NCBI RefSeq assembly: GCF_000016425.1
Contig: NC_009380.1
Span: 2,174,144-2,238,143 of the forward strand
Direction of reading: 5' to 3'
Source of the DNA: Salinispora tropica CNB-440
GTDB taxonomy: Bacteria; Actinomycetota; Actinomycetes; Mycobacteriales; Micromonosporaceae
DNA: 64,000 nucleotides
The position numbers and the translations under genes are program-made. Shown here piece by piece: positions 62,553 through 64,000 of the stretch (the stretch's first letter is position 1; every line of letters begins with the position of its first letter). Below the pieces are notes generated by a model, which saw only the letters and a list, made by a program, of their open reading frames with translations, ran no database searches and was not told the DNA's origin.

Positions 62553-63194
62553 ATGTCTCACTTCCGTGGTTGGGTCACTCGAAGTGGGTTGGCCGCACTA
62601 GCCATGATCGTGACAATGACGCCGACGGCCGCGTCGGCGGGCCCGGCCCAGGTGCAGGTACCCGACCCCGCTCAACGGCACGAGTTGCAGCGCTCACGCG
62701 ACGGGGACCGCATCTATGACAGGACGTTGGTGATCAAACTTATCCTCGAGCCCGCCGTGACGCAGGAGTCCCCCACGTCCGACCGTCCGAAGGTCGGCGA
62801 CGTACGGGTCGCGTACGGAACGTCGATCGAGATGAGAACGGGTAGGCCATTCGGGACCTGGAGCAGCCTGGGAACTTTGGTCAATGTCGAACAAGGCAGT
62901 GCCATGAGGCACGTGGCAGGCATCTTCGACACGCCGTACGGCCAGATCACTGCCATGGGCCTAGACCCACTGGAGGGAGTCCGAACGTTCGCCATCACCG
63001 GTGGTACCGGAGGCTTCGTGGGTGCATCCGGTGTCATCGATGCGGTCTCCGGGCGAGTGGCCGTCTTCACGGTGACCGTTGCAGATCCGCACGCCCTGCG
63101 AATCATCTCGGATGACAGCGGTTGGGCCCCTGCGTTCGCGTCCGTTCCGGCCAGGCACTTTCAACTCCACCGAACCAAGTCGTCCCCGTTCTGA
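62553..63194 (+). CDS. Secreted protein with allene-oxide-cyclase/dirigent-like barrel
   Basis: 213 aa from ATG with GAGAGG upstream. Sec signal peptide of about 30 residues (hydrophobic core LAALAMIVTMTP, cleavage after ASA). The mature protein ends in a beta-rich domain whose segment GVRTFAITGGTGGFVGASGV matches the AOC/dirigent barrel signature. In bacteria such barrels occur in secreted or secondary-metabolite proteins; the ligand is unknown. Single-gene unit with its own AT-rich promoter region. Confidence 0.7.
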   Translation: MSHFRGWVTRSGLAALAMIVTMTPTAASAGPAQVQVPDPAQRHELQRSRDGDRIYDRTLVIKLILEPAVTQESPTSDRPKVGDVRVAYGTSIEMRTGRPFGTWSSLGTLVNVEQGSAMRHVAGIFDTPYGQITAMGLDPLEGVRTFAITGGTGGFVGASGVIDAVSGRVAVFTVTVADPHALRIISDDSGWAPAFASVPARHFQLHRTKSSPF

Positions 63195-63249
63195 AACAGC
63201 CCGGGGCAACCAAGCGACGTCTCGTAACTTTCCGGTCCGAATTGCAGTC

Positions 63250-63631
63250 GTGTGTGATCCTCGGGTCACGACAGTCCCAACCCAGGATGAGGCCGAGGTG
63301 GTCTACCTCCAGCAGGTCACCACGTTGGCCGAGGAGCTTGTCGCCACTGACGACCCATACGAGGTGGGGATCGGGATCCATGGGTTGTCGGCGCATGCGT
63401 CGACGGAGGTGGAGCCGGCCGGCTTCGTGTGGCTCATCTGGGGCACACTTACCGACTGGGTAGAGCTTCAAGCCTGACGAGACGGAACAAGCCGCAGCTG
63501 AAATGGTTCGGGCGGCACGGGAGTGGCTATCGCTGGACCTTGCCGACCGCGCGGCCGTGGCCAGGTATCTGAACTACTGGGTGTACGACGTGTGCGGCTA
63601 TGCCAGGCCGGCCACCTCCGGCGCTTACTGA
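63250..63631 (+). pseudogene. Small hypothetical gene with probable frameshift
   Basis: The frame VVYLQQVTTLAEELVATDDP to LTDWVELQA stops at 63477. The next frame continues with good coding character (DETEQAAAEMVRAAREWLSL, AAVARYLNYWVYDVCGYARP). Removing one C near 63468 joins them as WVELKPDETEQ. Start uncertain. Family unknown. Confidence 0.45.
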
Positions 63632-63816
63632 TTACGAAACATGTCTGGTGGGCGCGCGTCAACGGCTTCGGCGATGCCCCAGAAGCTCTCGTCGAGGGCG
63701 CTGGTGCCGCCGGCAGCGGCGGCGAGGTGTTCCGCGGTCTCGGGTACGCAGCCCAGCACAGTGGTGATAACGGTGACCTGGGTCGTGGTGGGTAGGAGCC
63801 CGGCCGGCGAAGACAT
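63625..63816 (-). CDS. Possible small hypothetical protein
   Basis: 63 aa from ATG, ending AALDESFWGIAEAVDARPPD-like sequence and MFRNQ. Coding bias is plausible but not strong. Convergent with the frameshifted gene and directly next to the CRISPR trailer. Could be non-coding. Confidence 0.3.
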   Translation of the reverse strand: MSSPAGLLPTTTQVTVITTVLGCVPETAEHLAAAAGGTSALDESFWGIAEAVDARPPDMFRNQ

Positions 63817-63824
63817 CCATGACC

Positions 63825-64000
63825 ACGGCACCCCCACGTGCGTGGGGAGGACTGTGCCGACCGGACACCGATCACCGTCCCCGGCGGAGCACCCCCACGT
63901 GCATGGGGAGGACGCCTCGGCCTTCACCGGGCAGCCGTCGCACGCCGGAGCACCCCCACGTGCGTGGGGAGGACGTGGCCCGATGACGAGCGACCACTAC
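63825..64000 (-). CRISPR. CRISPR array, type I-E-like repeats (trailer end, partial)
   Basis: Three 28-nt repeats at 63825-63852, 63886-63913 and 63947-63974, core CACCCCCACGTGCGTGGGGA, separated by two 33-nt spacers; a third spacer is cut by the window edge. The left-most repeat differs in its first three bases, and the middle one has one G-to-A change. On the minus strand the repeat starts GTCCTCCCCACG and matches the type I-E repeat class, so the array is probably transcribed right to left. The degenerate copy is then the leader-distal end. Leader and any cas genes are beyond the right edge. Confidence 0.9.

Noticed and set aside
63079..63249. Longer N-terminus for the small gene at 63250
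   Set aside because: The extension overlaps the end of the secreted-protein gene and has shadow-type composition.

Overview
The window comes from a high-GC actinobacterium. The 16S 3' end, the 23S/5S arrangement and the gene order from the RGG/TPR protein through tlyA-nadK-recN-steA-mctB, pyrG-Nudix, xerD, parA-scpA-scpB-rluB-cmk-der match the actinobacterial core block known in Mycobacterium tuberculosis as roughly Rv1691-Rv1713. Codon use, the many GTG starts and the IS families suggest Micromonosporaceae (Salinispora/Micromonospora-like). The genus is an inference.

Positions 1-3936 hold the end of an rRNA operon: the 16S 3' end, a tRNA-free spacer, complete 23S, 5S and a strong terminator. 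The flanks of 23S form a 16-bp processing stem.

Positions 3979-32016 are conserved housekeeping chromosome, almost all on the + strand and tightly packed with many ATGA/GTGA-type overlaps. It encodes a highly repetitive Gly-Arg-rich TPR-like protein, a HAD phosphatase, the TlyA rRNA methylase, NAD kinase, RecN, the SteA/MctB(SteB) pair, an envelope-polysaccharide group (MraY/WecA-like transferase, MurJ-like flippase, GT4 glycosyltransferase, large membrane protein), CTP synthase, a Nudix hydrolase, alanine dehydrogenase, XerD, ParA, ScpA/ScpB, RluB, Cmk and Der.

At 32140 a tRNA-Pro(GGG) marks an integration hotspot. The last 43 nt of the tRNA region recur exactly at 35538-35580. Two tyrosine integrases, each missing its N-terminal half, sit just inside the two copies, one cut by an IS3 element and the other by an unusual IS701/IS66 hybrid transposase. 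Everything from here to the right edge looks like accreted accessory DNA.

The accessory part contains an intact five-gene operon (38076-41932): a Ycf46-like AAA+ ATPase, a Ycf35/DUF1257-like protein, a DUF2997 protein, a membrane protein with a helix-hairpin-helix tail and an NrdG-like radical SAM activase. This is the best candidate for a little-described system. A phage-like two-gene unit with a DUF2135-type domain follows (43485-45921). A graveyard of IS relics (IS630, IS256, IS5, IS1380) and decayed genes occupies 42023-49930. Further on are two VOC proteins, an NmrA-like reductase, a sulfide-oxidation pair (metallo-beta-lactamase/rhodanese plus sulfide:quinone oxidoreductase), a decayed histidine kinase and several unknown proteins. 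A B12-uptake operon (btuC-btuD-btuF, minus strand) sits under a cobalamin riboswitch. A secreted barrel-like protein follows, and the window ends in the trailer end of a type I-E-like CRISPR array that continues past the edge.
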